From: JAUILA01 sp964563925
Lineage (GTDB): Bacteria > Bacteroidota > Bacteroidia > Cytophagales > Cyclobacteriaceae
Reading direction: 5' to 3'
Assembly (NCBI GenBank): GCA_964563925.1
Contig: CAZLZD010000004.1
Span: 60,308 to 124,307 of the forward strand
Length of the DNA stretch: 64,000 nt
The notes beneath the pieces are model-generated. The model had not been told where the DNA came from and ran no database searches. It saw only the letters and a program-made list of their open reading frames with translations. Below are positions 8,972 to 17,535 of the stretch, in pieces (the stretch's first letter is position 1; each line of letters starts with the position of its first letter). The translations under genes were made by a program, and so were the position numbers.

Positions 8972-9937
8972 ATGCTGCCCTTATGCAGCCACGCGCAGTC
9001 AACCATGATCAATTGCATGGATTCCACGTTTTGCATCCCGGGCGTGGAAGGACTGCCCCGTACCAAGGGCATAGTGATCACCCGGGAGCTCATAAAGGAT
9101 TATGCAATCAACTCGCAGGTGAACACCGGACAATCGGCCGATGCAGAGATTCGCCGGAACCGCAGGTGGACATTTAAGTTACGAGCTCCCATCATGTTGA
9201 AGGAGAACCTGAAAATCGCCGGGGGTATTAAGTATTTTGTCGAGGAGCATAATTTCGAAGAACCGGAATCACTCAATAATGACTTTTACAAAAACCTGGA
9301 AGACAGGCCACTGCGAAGTATCCGGGCAGATATCTTCATAATGAAGCCCACCCGGAATAATAAATATTTCATTCTCAGGCTGAGCGGGGCCCTGAACGGG
9401 GACTTCAAGGGCATAGACCTTGGGAGTGATTATTTCAAATTTTCCATTGCCCCGCTGATTGGCTGGAAAAGAAGCCAGTACCTCTCTTACGCCGTGGGGG
9501 TTGCGTACAGTGAGATTTTCGGGCGAAGGTCGGTTTACCCTGTATTCTCCTACAACCATACCTTCTCCCCTCATTGGGGCGTTGAGTCGGTACTACCGGC
9601 CGAACTGAAATTGCGGTATAATTCGCTGAACAAGAAAAACTTCTTCTATTTCAAGTCTGAACTCAACGGATCAAACTATACCCTGAATTTTTTTGATAAC
9701 CGGGATGAACCCGTCTTTCTGGAAAAGTCAGAAGTTCGTTTCCTCCTAACCTGGGAGCGGGAGATTTACGATTTTCTTTGGTTCAGTATAGAAGCCGGAT
9801 TTCGAAAAAACATCAATTTCGATCTATCCGAAAATGCGAGGATTAATGCAGAAACCATCGTGGATAACCGCCTGAATGAGGCGGTGGTGGGAAATATCAG
9901 CCTGTTTGTGGTACCGCCGAGAAAATTCCTGAAATAA
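8972..9937 (+). CDS. predicted outer membrane protein of unknown function
   Basis: The 321-residue reading is rich in alternating aromatic/polar strands (for example YFKSELNGSNYTLNFFD and RFLLTWEREIYDFLWFSIEAG) and looks like a small outer-membrane beta-barrel. The family was not recognised with certainty; it resembles the many uncharacterised Bacteroidetes proteins of this size. The first ATG at 8972 falls in the middle of a signal peptide: the in-frame codons upstream read KTRYILFFLGLM before LPLCSHAQ, a good type I signal, but the only initiator there would be ATA (8936) or ATC (8933). Either a rare start codon is used or an ATG has been lost. It stands divergent from the Nudix gene and convergent with the TPR lipoprotein. 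Confidence 0.6.
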   Translation: MLPLCSHAQSTMINCMDSTFCIPGVEGLPRTKGIVITRELIKDYAINSQVNTGQSADAEIRRNRRWTFKLRAPIMLKENLKIAGGIKYFVEEHNFEEPESLNNDFYKNLEDRPLRSIRADIFIMKPTRNNKYFILRLSGALNGDFKGIDLGSDYFKFSIAPLIGWKRSQYLSYAVGVAYSEIFGRRSVYPVFSYNHTFSPHWGVESVLPAELKLRYNSLNKKNFFYFKSELNGSNYTLNFFDNRDEPVFLEKSEVRFLLTWEREIYDFLWFSIEAGFRKNINFDLSENARINAETIVDNRLNEAVVGNISLFVVPPRKFLK

Positions 9938-9939
9938 AA

Positions 9940-10998
9940 TTAATCGCAACCGGCATCACGCATTCGTCCGGCCGCTTCAAGCTCACCTTCCTCCAGTCCC
10001 TGCCTCCAGGCAGCACATGCCTGCCTCTTTTCGCCCGTAGCCAGGAGTGCATCACCACGGAAGGTCTGAAGTAATTCCACAAAGTCCCTGTCCCGTGCCG
10101 CCCTGTCGTAAAGACGCAAAGCGTTTTTATACTGACCTGTCAAATGATAATAACGGCCCTTGTTGCGATAGGCCCATGCATTATCCGGATCCCGTGCTAT
10201 ACTCTGGTCAATAAGTTCGCGTGCCTCCTCCAGTTGTCCGCTGAGTAAAAGTATATACCCCTTGTTATTCGTGAAATAGGGATCAAGGGGTTCAAAGCCC
10301 AGGGCGTTGTTAATCAGATCCAGTGCCCCGGCCAGGTTACCGCGCTTGATCTCAATCAGTGCCATGGTATTGTAAGCCTGCGCCTGCTCGGCATCCCGCT
10401 GGAGAGCGACCCTGAGATCCGCTTCGGCTTTTTCAAGTTCATTGAGGTAGTAATACGTGGTGCCCCGGTTAATGAGTGCCTCCGTAAATGCAGTATCCAA
10501 TTCCAGCGCATTCGTGAAATCGACTACGGAAGTGCTGAAATCCTTCATTTTCGCGTGGACCAGACCTAACCTGAAATGTATGGTGGCACTATCGGAATAA
10601 TTCTTTTTGAGATAAAGAAGATCGTCCTCTGCGCGGTAAACCTCCCCGAATTCATAGAAGGCATTGGACCGGTTCAGGATGGCATCATAATCTTCCGGGT
10701 CACACAACAAGGCCTGGTTAAACCACTCAATTGCCCGGGTAAAATGCTGCTGTTCAAACTGCACAATCCCACAGTTGTTCAAAGCAGGCACGTAACAACT
10801 GTCAATGCCAATAGCCTCTTCATAAAAACGCATGGCATCCCGGTAATTCTGCCGGGCCAGGGCCTCGTTCCCGCGTATTAAAAATCGTTGTTTATCCGTT
10901 TCCCGGATATCCCCGCACCCGGCCAGGATCAACAAAACTGCGGGTATCAGGCTAAGCAATCTCCAGTGACCGGGTATTGATGGTGGCTTTGAGCTCAT
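9940..10998 (-). CDS. TPR-repeat lipoprotein
   Basis: A 352-residue protein with a lipoprotein signal (LLILAGCGD, lipobox LAGC near residue 30) is followed almost to the end by tetratricopeptide repeats, of which about eight to nine can be counted (for example EEAIGIDSCYVPALNNCGI, INRGTTYYYLNELEKAEADL, AYRNKGRYYHLTGQYKNALR). It is probably exported and anchored in a membrane as a protein-interaction scaffold. The ATG at 10998 is preferred to an earlier in-frame start because it directly precedes the hydrophobic signal. Its 5' end overlaps the 3' end of the ABC1 kinase gene by 47 bases, which suggests co-transcription with the kinase and the TetR gene. The specific function is unknown. Confidence 0.85.
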   Translation of the reverse strand: MSSKPPSIPGHWRLLSLIPAVLLILAGCGDIRETDKQRFLIRGNEALARQNYRDAMRFYEEAIGIDSCYVPALNNCGIVQFEQQHFTRAIEWFNQALLCDPEDYDAILNRSNAFYEFGEVYRAEDDLLYLKKNYSDSATIHFRLGLVHAKMKDFSTSVVDFTNALELDTAFTEALINRGTTYYYLNELEKAEADLRVALQRDAEQAQAYNTMALIEIKRGNLAGALDLINNALGFEPLDPYFTNNKGYILLLSGQLEEARELIDQSIARDPDNAWAYRNKGRYYHLTGQYKNALRLYDRAARDRDFVELLQTFRGDALLATGEKRQACAAWRQGLEEGELEAAGRMRDAGCD

Positions 10999-12256
10999 TA
11001 AGTAAATTATACAAACCAAAATAGGTCCGGTTAATATACAATCCGTGACGATTGCCCCGGGCAGTTTTTGAATTACGAATTTCCTTCATCCTGGATACCC
11101 GGTCACCTACTTCAAAGATCTGACGGAAATAGGTATCGTCACCAAAGTCAAAGGTACTATGATGAAAGGGTTTTCCAAGAAGCTGAATCATTTCCACGAA
11201 CAGGGAGATAAAGAATTCACGCTCTTTCGGGGAATCATCCTTGTGGAGGAACCCAAGATCCATGAAAAGCGCCTCAAGATCAAAACTATCCTCCAGGACG
11301 TGTCGCTGCATCAGCTGGAAGTACCGCACATAGAAGTCTTCCGGGATCACTTTCACACATCCAAAATCAATAATGCCAAGCTCGCCCTTATCCGTGATCA
11401 GGAAATTACCCGGATGAGGGTCGGCATGAACCTGCTTTAAATCGTGGATCTGGAAATGATAAAAATCCCATAATGCCTGGCCTATTCGGTTTCTGTCGGC
11501 TTGTGACGGATTGGTCTGAACCCATTCCCTCAGATGCTTTCCGTCAATCCAGTCCATCACCAGGATGCGGGAAGAAGACAGTTTGGGATAATAGGTAGGA
11601 AATTTAACATTCTCCAAGCCTGCACAAAGCCGGGTGATCTCCATACTCCGTTCAAGTTCCAGCGAATAATCGGTCTCCTCCAGCAGCTTGGATTGCACCT
11701 CATCCATGTACTGATCAAGCTCGGCGGCTGAGATATTGAACATCCGGGAGGCAATTGGCTTAACAATCCGTAAATCGGACGTGATACTGTCGGCCACCCC
11801 GGGATACTGGATTTTCACAGCAAGTGTCTCGCCGTTAAGGGTCGCCCGGTGCACCTGCCCGATAGAGGCTGCATTCACCGCACCCCGTGAGAAGGTATCA
11901 AACAGCTCCTCCGGTGGCTTACCGCACTGATCCCTGAAGGTTTTAACCACGAGCGGATAGGAAAGCGGGGGCGCACTGTATTGCGACATGGCGAATTTTG
12001 TCTGATAGGCGCCGGGTAACACATTCTTATCCATGCTCAGCATTTGTGCCACCTTCAGCGCACTCCCTTTAAGCTCGGAAAGTGACTCGTAGATATCTTC
12101 CGCATTACTCTCGTCAAGCTCGTCACGGCTTAATCCCGGATTAATCAGCTTCTTCCCGTAATGTTTCAGGTAATTCCCTCCTACTTTGGCTCCTGTCTTC
12201 ACGAATTTGCTGGCCCGCTGCACTTTGGACACCGGGATACGCATCTGTTCTTTCAT
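10952..12256 (-). CDS. ABC1/UbiB-family atypical kinase (AarF/COQ8-like)
   Basis: Members of this family (UbiB, COQ8/ADCK) are protein-kinase-like ATPases linked to quinone synthesis and lipid homeostasis. The 434-residue protein shows LKGSALKVAQMLSMD near 65 at the position of the KxGQ motif, the alanine-rich nucleotide loop VNAASIGQVHRA near 130, the ATP lysine in LAVKIQYPG, the catalytic HADPHPGNFLI near 285 and the metal-binding IDFG. The KxGQ glycine is alanine here (KVAQ). No membrane segment is seen at the C-terminus. It lies 3 bases after the TetR-like gene on the same strand. No other quinone gene is nearby, so the substrate is unknown. Confidence 0.9.
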   Translation of the reverse strand: MKEQMRIPVSKVQRASKFVKTGAKVGGNYLKHYGKKLINPGLSRDELDESNAEDIYESLSELKGSALKVAQMLSMDKNVLPGAYQTKFAMSQYSAPPLSYPLVVKTFRDQCGKPPEELFDTFSRGAVNAASIGQVHRATLNGETLAVKIQYPGVADSITSDLRIVKPIASRMFNISAAELDQYMDEVQSKLLEETDYSLELERSMEITRLCAGLENVKFPTYYPKLSSSRILVMDWIDGKHLREWVQTNPSQADRNRIGQALWDFYHFQIHDLKQVHADPHPGNFLITDKGELGIIDFGCVKVIPEDFYVRYFQLMQRHVLEDSFDLEALFMDLGFLHKDDSPKEREFFISLFVEMIQLLGKPFHHSTFDFGDDTYFRQIFEVGDRVSRMKEIRNSKTARGNRHGLYINRTYFGLYNLLNELKATINTRSLEIA

Positions 12257-12259
12257 TTA

Positions 12260-12934
12260 TTACCTGTTATGATATAAGAATTTGGCAAAGTCGATCATTT
12301 GATCCAGCGGTCCGCGTCCCATCAATTCAAAGGACAGGTTTACTGACTTTTCCACCGCAGCGTCGGTTTTGGAGAATGAGGCACTGTCATCTTTCAGCCA
12401 GAACCGGAGAAGGAACATCATTTGAAGCCAAAGGCCATCCTGGTACCGGTCCGAAATCACCGGCCGGTCGATAACCTCCTCCTGTTCCCTCCCTTCATTA
12501 AGGATTCCTGTCACAAAGTCCAGGAACCTCTCCCGGTAAAGCTTGAGAACTGCCGGGGTTACTTCCGGCTTTTTTACATGACTGAGGGAGTAACGGACAT
12601 AGGACCGGTCATTCTTAAGCACCTCAAGGTGGGTATAGTAAAATGCCAGCATTTTCTCCCTGGCGCTGTACTCAGAATAGGCCGCATCCCCTTCCAGTGT
12701 CTCAATGGTCTTATCCATGTAGGATAACCAAATATTTTTTTCCAGGGCCTCAAAACTGGCAAAATGGTCATAGAATTTTCCTTCCTCCTTCTTCAGCTCA
12801 CGCATAAACTGAAACACCGAGGCCGGGGCATGCCCGTTTATCAGTACATATTCCCTGTAATTCTTTAAAATCGTATCACGCAGACCGGGGGCCGATCGGG
12901 TAGATTTTTTCTTTGTCGTCTTCGTGGTAGCCAT
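12260..12934 (-). CDS. TetR-family-like transcriptional regulator
   Basis: The 224-residue protein begins with a basic tail (TKTTKKKSTRS) and then a segment RDTILKNYREYVLINGHAPASVFQFMRELKKEEGKFYDHFAS that aligns with a TetR helix-turn-helix (shown here as three adjoining pieces: RDTILKNYREYVLINGH, APASVFQFMRELKKEEG, KFYDHFAS). The recognition helix is atypical, ending in KFYDHFAS where usual TetRs have xxYxHFxx. The rest is helical with a hydrophobic C-terminal ligand domain. It precedes the ABC1 kinase gene by 3 bases, so the pair is almost certainly one unit; the arrangement suggests that it regulates the kinase. Ligand unknown. Confidence 0.75.
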   Translation of the reverse strand: MATTKTTKKKSTRSAPGLRDTILKNYREYVLINGHAPASVFQFMRELKKEEGKFYDHFASFEALEKNIWLSYMDKTIETLEGDAAYSEYSAREKMLAFYYTHLEVLKNDRSYVRYSLSHVKKPEVTPAVLKLYRERFLDFVTGILNEGREQEEVIDRPVISDRYQDGLWLQMMFLLRFWLKDDSASFSKTDAAVEKSVNLSFELMGRGPLDQMIDFAKFLYHNR

Positions 12935-13050
12935 GTTCTTTTGTTTAACTATTGATCTAACAGATTACCCCCTGAAATGATTTGTTTTTCCACTACTTTT
13001 ATTCCTGGCATTTATTATGCTACAGATTACGCACAACTAATTAACTCAAA

Positions 13051-13737
13051 ATGAAAAAACAAACATTATTCCTTCTGGCCGGACTGTTTTTGTGCCTGGC
13101 AGAAGTACAGGCCCAAGCCGATCTGCGGAAAAAAATCGAACTGACCTCATTCGCCGAAAGGTCACTGGTACCGGATGAGATCATTCTCAGCATTACACTG
13201 CGGGAATATAAAAACGGCAACCGGATTGTTGAAATGAACCGTCTGGAAGAAGGCCTTGTGAAAGCATTACGCAAACTTGATATAGACCAGGACAAACTCA
13301 GTGTAGACAATATCTATGGATATAACTGGGACTGGCGTAAGAAACGTCCTGATGACTTCCTCGCATCCAAAGGCTTTTACCTCCAGGTTCCCGATCTGAA
13401 AAAAATAAATGACCTCGTGGAAGAACTTGACCCCGAAGGAGTGCAAGCCATTCGTATCGCAGAACTCCGTCACTCCCGGGAGGATGCCATCCGCCAGGAA
13501 CTCGCACAGGAAGCCCTGCAGAAAGCGCGGGACAAAGCCGCGCAAATGCTGGAGGCGATCGGCGAGGAGCTGGGCGGAGTCCTGGAAATAAGCAGCTTCG
13601 ATCAGTCTCCGGTGCGTACAATGAACCTAAGACAACAGGCAATGAAAATGGAAGCGTCAGATTCCTATTCCTCCGACGTGGATTTCCGGAACCTGGATAT
13701 ACGTGTGGAGATCAGGGCAGTTTTTCAAATAAAATAG
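13051..13737 (+). CDS. SIMPL domain (DUF541) exported protein
   Basis: A signal peptide (MKKQTLFLLAGLFLCLAEVQA, shown as MKKQTLFLLAGLFLCLAEV then QA) is followed by a SIMPL/DUF541 domain over most of the 228 residues: KIELTSFAERSLVPDEIIL at the start, a central FYLQVPDLKKINDLVEEL stretch, and AREDA-like helix RQELAQEALQKARDKAAQML near 150. The family includes periplasmic or outer-membrane proteins such as BP26 of Brucella and YggE, with no settled biochemical role. It ends in a beta-rich strand (LDIRVEIRAVFQIK), normal for the family. It stands alone on the plus strand, divergent from the TetR-like gene. Confidence 0.85.
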   Translation: MKKQTLFLLAGLFLCLAEVQAQADLRKKIELTSFAERSLVPDEIILSITLREYKNGNRIVEMNRLEEGLVKALRKLDIDQDKLSVDNIYGYNWDWRKKRPDDFLASKGFYLQVPDLKKINDLVEELDPEGVQAIRIAELRHSREDAIRQELAQEALQKARDKAAQMLEAIGEELGGVLEISSFDQSPVRTMNLRQQAMKMEASDSYSSDVDFRNLDIRVEIRAVFQIK

Positions 13738-13805
13738 GTCAAATACTTGATTTTTAGAGGTTTTTTCCCTATAATACTAGATGTGTCCAATCAAAAAAAT
13801 ATGCT

Positions 13806-14186
13806 ATGCTGAAAGAAGTTAGGGATGATAAGAAGTATGATATTGTCTTACAAAAAGTAATTGAAAACGTTGAAAAAGAGGGTTTTACGGAAATTCGCGC
13901 TGATGTTCCGGACCGGGAAGCACCCGCAAAGCTTGTAAGTCAAAACAATGATGATATTTTCATTCCGGATGTAACTGCACAATCAAAGTACGGAGGAAAA
14001 GCCTATTTTGAAATTGCCAAGAAAATCTCCGAGACCACCAAGCTGGTTAACAAGTGGAAATTACTTGCGACACTAGCGGAGATTAAAAACGGTATTTTCA
14101 AGATTTTTGTGCCTCACGGATCGATGCGGTTTACGCGCGAATTGGTCAATCGATATAATATTAATGCGGAATTAATTAAAATCTGA
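13806..14186 (+). CDS. conserved-looking hypothetical protein, possible PD-(D/E)XK-like fold
   Basis: A 126-residue soluble protein with no signal peptide or membrane segment. An N-terminal helix (KYDIVLQKVIENVEKEGF) is followed by short strands, a PD at 54-55 in IFIPDVTA, then YFEIAKK with E69 and K72, and a strand-rich C-terminus (GIFKIFVPHGSMRFTREL). The P-D ... E-x-A-K pattern and the helix/strand order recall PD-(D/E)XK nuclease-like folds such as small restriction-like or MmcB/DUF-type proteins, but the key lysine is shifted by one. This is a suggestion only; the protein was not recognised. It is followed by a clear intrinsic terminator and so is a single-gene unit. Confidence 0.75.
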   Translation: MLKEVRDDKKYDIVLQKVIENVEKEGFTEIRADVPDREAPAKLVSQNNDDIFIPDVTAQSKYGGKAYFEIAKKISETTKLVNKWKLLATLAEIKNGIFKIFVPHGSMRFTRELVNRYNINAELIKI

Positions 14187-14216
14187 TCTGCTCTGAAAGC
14201 AGTCAGAATCGAAAAG

Positions 14217-14247
14217 GCGCCGGATTTATCCTCCGGCGCTTTTTTTT
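14217..14247 (+). terminator. intrinsic terminator after the gene at 13806
   Basis: An 8-bp perfect GC-rich stem (14217-14224 with 14232-14239), a 7-base loop and eight T residues at 14240-14247. It ends the plus-strand transcript of the orphan gene before the beta-barrel gene. Confidence 0.9.
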
Positions 14248-14352
14248 CATAGGCGGTATTTCCCGCTTATCTCTGAAATTCACCAAAATAAAAATGGCCA
14301 TAACTATTTTTAAATAATTAGGTTCATTTAGGGAAAGCATTAAACCAGGACT

Positions 14353-16833
14353 ATGAAAACATTTTTAGGGCTAGTCTTATGTCTGGTCACATTTGCAACC
14401 GTGGCACAGCCTCCAAGAGGAAACGGACAGCAAAAAATCACCGGCCGCATCTCCGGAATACTTATTGATTCGGCCAGCAATGAAGCCCTTCCCTATGCGG
14501 CCGTTGTGCTGAAAAATCCTCAGTCAGGAAAAGATATCAATGGCACCATTACTGAAGGGGACGGTTCATTCAAATTCAGCCTGGTTCCGGTGGGTACCTA
14601 TGACCTGGTCATTTCATTTGTGGGCTACTCGCCTAAAAAGCTAAGTGTCACAACCACCAATAAAAACCCGGATCTTGACCTGGGAAATGTAGAACTTATT
14701 TCAGTCACTACCGAACTTGACGAGGTGGTCGTAAAAGGACAGCGCGACCTGGTAGAAAGCAAGATCGATAAGATTGTATACAATGCGGAGGAAGACGTGG
14801 CTAATATCGGTGGAGACGGGGCAGATGTACTGCGACGTGCACCGTTGCTAAACGTTGACCTTGACGGAAATGTAAGCCTGCGGGGAAGCTCAAATGTGCA
14901 GATACTGATAAATGGTAAGCCTTCCTCCATGTTCTCTGCAAATCCGGGTGATGCGCTACGATCCATTCCCAGTGACCAGATCAAAAAGGTTGAGGTGATT
15001 ACCACGCCGGGAGCTAAGTACGACGGAGAAGGTACGGCCGGCATTGTGAATATAATTACGGAAAAGGCTGGTCCGGAAGGGTTTTCCGGTAATGCCGATC
15101 TCTCTGTAGGCAACCGGAGCAACCGGGGTTCACTGAACCTCAATGCCGGCAAAGGCAGATTTGGCTTCAATGCCTCAATTAGTTCCTATTATGGATGGCC
15201 CATTACCGGAAGTTCTGAAGTTAACCGGATAACGACCATAGACGGGCAGCAAATAAGATGGAATGACTCCGGCGAGGTTGAATCGGATTACCTGGGATAT
15301 TTCGGAAACATGGGCGCCTTTTACGATATCAATGCCTACAACTCAATCACAACTTCCTTCAGGCTGAGGGGACGTAACAGCGATTCAGACGGCTTTTATG
15401 TAACCACGGAGGATAATCCTACGATTCCGGCCTTTTTCCAGTATGGAAGAAACCAGGATAGTGAGTCCGGAAGCGGTGGTTATGAGTGGTCTGTAGATTA
15501 TATCAAGAAATTTGCCGGCACCGAAGGGCGCGAACTTTCGATGAGTTACAAGCTGGACGGAAGCTTTTCAAACCAGGAGAACTACATCATGCAGGAAGAC
15601 CTCCTGGGAGACAACCCCGTCTTCTTCCAGGATAACATTAACCTCAATGATGGTGACAATAAGGAGAATACCCTCCAGATAGACTATGTGCATCCTGTCA
15701 CTGATAAATTCAAGATCGAAGCCGGTGCCAAAGGCGTCTTGCGGGATGTAGTCAGTGATTTCAGGTTCCTGGAGAAGGAGCAGGGACAAACCGACTATGA
15801 AATAGTGGATGCGCTGACAGATAAATTCACGTATGACCAGGATGTTTCTGCGGGATACATCTCTGCAAATATCGGTCTTGGTGAAAACTGGGGATTGCTG
15901 ACAGGTCTCCGTTACGAACATACCTACATCAACGGAAACCTGGAAGAGCAGTCCAATCCGTTCACCAATGAATATGACAACTTCCTGCCCAATATTACGG
16001 TCAGCCGCAACTTCAGCCAGACCACCACGCTCAAGGCCAGCTATAACAAAAGGATACAGCGTCCCGGGCTCAGGCAGATCAATCCGTTTGTTGAACGAAA
16101 TAATGTGCAGAACATTTCCTTTGGTAATCCGGAACTTGACCCGGAAATTACCCACCAGTACGAACTGAACCTTAATGTATTTATCAAGAAAGTCCTCCTA
16201 AACACCTCAGTATATTACCGAAAAGCAACCGACGTCATCCAGCAAATCACGATTTTTAATGAGGATCAGGACAGGACGGAAACTTCGTTCGACAATATTG
16301 GTTCGCAGGATGTTTACGGACTGAATATATTCTCGTCAGTAACCTTATTTGAAAAATGGACACTCAGGGGCGGGGTCAATATGAATACCTTCGAAGCAAG
16401 GGGTACCGTGGAAGGTCGGGAGGTATCAAGAAATGCCTATCAGATAAACGGAAATATCAACAGCAACCTGAACCTGGAAAAGAATTGGGTCATTGATTTG
16501 TTTGGGTTTTACCGGGCAGAACAGCAAACGATACAGGGCTATATCCCTTCCTTTACGCTGATGGCTCTTGGCGCGCGTAAAACCTTCTGGGATGACCGGG
16601 CAAGCCTTGGAATCAGGATCGTCGAACCATTCTTTGAGAATAAAACGTTCAAAGGCAAAGTGGAAGGTTCCAATTTTGTGCAGACTTCAGAGACAGTGCG
16701 GCCTTTCAGGTCCTTTGGCATATCTATGAGCTACAAATTTGGCAAACTGGATTTCCGTGCCCGTCAAAGAAGGTCCCGGATCGAGAATGATGACGTTAAA
16801 GAATCAGGAAGCGGCGAACAACAACAGTTTTAA
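14353..16833 (+). CDS. outer membrane beta-barrel receptor with carboxypeptidase-regulatory-like domain (TonB-dependent receptor superfamily)
   Basis: The 826-residue protein has a signal peptide (MKTFLGLVLCLVTFATVAQP), a CarboxypepD_reg-like domain at about 30-110 (GRISGILIDSASNEALPYA to LVISFVGYSPKK), a plug-like domain near 125-230 (VLRRAPLLNVDLDGNVSLRG, VEVITTPGAKYDGEGTAGIV) and a C-terminal barrel with many aromatic strands. This is the layout of the outer-membrane beta-barrel family proteins (OMP_b-brl_3) common in Bacteroidetes. It has no SusD-like partner, so the substrate cannot be named. The C-terminus is a charged tail (RQRRSRIENDDVKESGSGEQ) instead of a terminal aromatic strand. 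Its stop codon overlaps the convergent response-regulator stop. Confidence 0.88.
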   Translation: MKTFLGLVLCLVTFATVAQPPRGNGQQKITGRISGILIDSASNEALPYAAVVLKNPQSGKDINGTITEGDGSFKFSLVPVGTYDLVISFVGYSPKKLSVTTTNKNPDLDLGNVELISVTTELDEVVVKGQRDLVESKIDKIVYNAEEDVANIGGDGADVLRRAPLLNVDLDGNVSLRGSSNVQILINGKPSSMFSANPGDALRSIPSDQIKKVEVITTPGAKYDGEGTAGIVNIITEKAGPEGFSGNADLSVGNRSNRGSLNLNAGKGRFGFNASISSYYGWPITGSSEVNRITTIDGQQIRWNDSGEVESDYLGYFGNMGAFYDINAYNSITTSFRLRGRNSDSDGFYVTTEDNPTIPAFFQYGRNQDSESGSGGYEWSVDYIKKFAGTEGRELSMSYKLDGSFSNQENYIMQEDLLGDNPVFFQDNINLNDGDNKENTLQIDYVHPVTDKFKIEAGAKGVLRDVVSDFRFLEKEQGQTDYEIVDALTDKFTYDQDVSAGYISANIGLGENWGLLTGLRYEHTYINGNLEEQSNPFTNEYDNFLPNITVSRNFSQTTTLKASYNKRIQRPGLRQINPFVERNNVQNISFGNPELDPEITHQYELNLNVFIKKVLLNTSVYYRKATDVIQQITIFNEDQDRTETSFDNIGSQDVYGLNIFSSVTLFEKWTLRGGVNMNTFEARGTVEGREVSRNAYQINGNINSNLNLEKNWVIDLFGFYRAEQQTIQGYIPSFTLMALGARKTFWDDRASLGIRIVEPFFENKTFKGKVEGSNFVQTSETVRPFRSFGISMSYKFGKLDFRARQRRSRIENDDVKESGSGEQQQF

Positions 16834-17252
16834 GAAGATACTGAAGTTCGGAGCGACCTGGAGGCCAGGAGATTTCGCAAGTCCTTGATTTTCTCATGAG
16901 TCAGTGGCTTGGAAATATACTTCACCACGACCGGATTTTCCGTAGCCCTCTTCATGTCCTTTTTATTTTCAGAACTGGTCAGCACGACCACCTGCACACT
17001 TTTCTTCACAGAATCCGGCAGTTTGGATAATTCCTTTAAAAAACGGAAACCATTGAGAACGGGCATGTTTAAATCAAGAAAAATTACATCTGGAAGGTTT
17101 TCGTGGTTTTTTAACTGGTCCAGAGCGTCCCGCCCACTGCAGGCAGAACAAATTGAATGCGAAAAATTATTGAACTCCAGAAGACGCTTTGTTATAAAAA
17201 TATCGATCTCATTGTCATCAATCAACATTACAGAATCGGTGGCTACATCCAT
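16830..17252 (-). CDS. single-domain response regulator (CheY-like receiver)
   Basis: A 140-residue receiver domain with nothing attached. The acidic pocket is in MLIDDNEIDIF near the N-terminus, the phosphoacceptor aspartate in VIFLDLNMPVLNG near 55, the conserved threonine/serine in VVVLTSSENKKD near 88 and the lysine in KYISKPLTH near 112. The protein probably relays phosphate or acts by protein contact. The ATG at 17252 is preferred; the longer reading would need a TTG at 17267. No histidine kinase is adjacent. The last four bases are shared with the end of the convergent receptor gene. Confidence 0.92.
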   Translation of the reverse strand: MDVATDSVMLIDDNEIDIFITKRLLEFNNFSHSICSACSGRDALDQLKNHENLPDVIFLDLNMPVLNGFRFLKELSKLPDSVKKSVQVVVLTSSENKKDMKRATENPVVVKYISKPLTHEKIKDLRNLLASRSLRTSVSS

Positions 17253-17460
17253 TGGCTGATTATTCAATTAGTTCATAGATAAAAAAATAGTATCAGGGCA
17301 TTATACCGATATTGGCAAATTATTCCAATGGTTGGATGAAAATAATTTCAGAATAAAGGGTTTTTGTCACAAAAATGTTTAAAAAATCATATTTTCCTTA
17401 CATGTGCCTGGCCACGGTATGATTCAACCTTTCAAATTATCTCCGCACCTTGCCCGGTTA

Positions 17461-17535
17461 ATGAGACTACACAAGGATATACTGGCCGCAATCATCTTTC
17501 TGTTAACGCTGATATTATTCTGGCTGGTCTTTTAG
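17461..17535 (+). CDS. possible 24-residue single-span membrane peptide
   Basis: An ATG-initiated frame encodes a short basic N-terminus (MRLHKD) followed by one hydrophobic stretch (ILAAIIFLLTLILFWLVF) and a TAG that overlaps the end of the convergent permease gene by 4 bases. The composition is typical of bacterial membrane microproteins, but a random AT-rich frame could give the same. No clear promoter was seen. Confidence 0.3.
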   Translation: MRLHKDILAAIIFLLTLILFWLVF

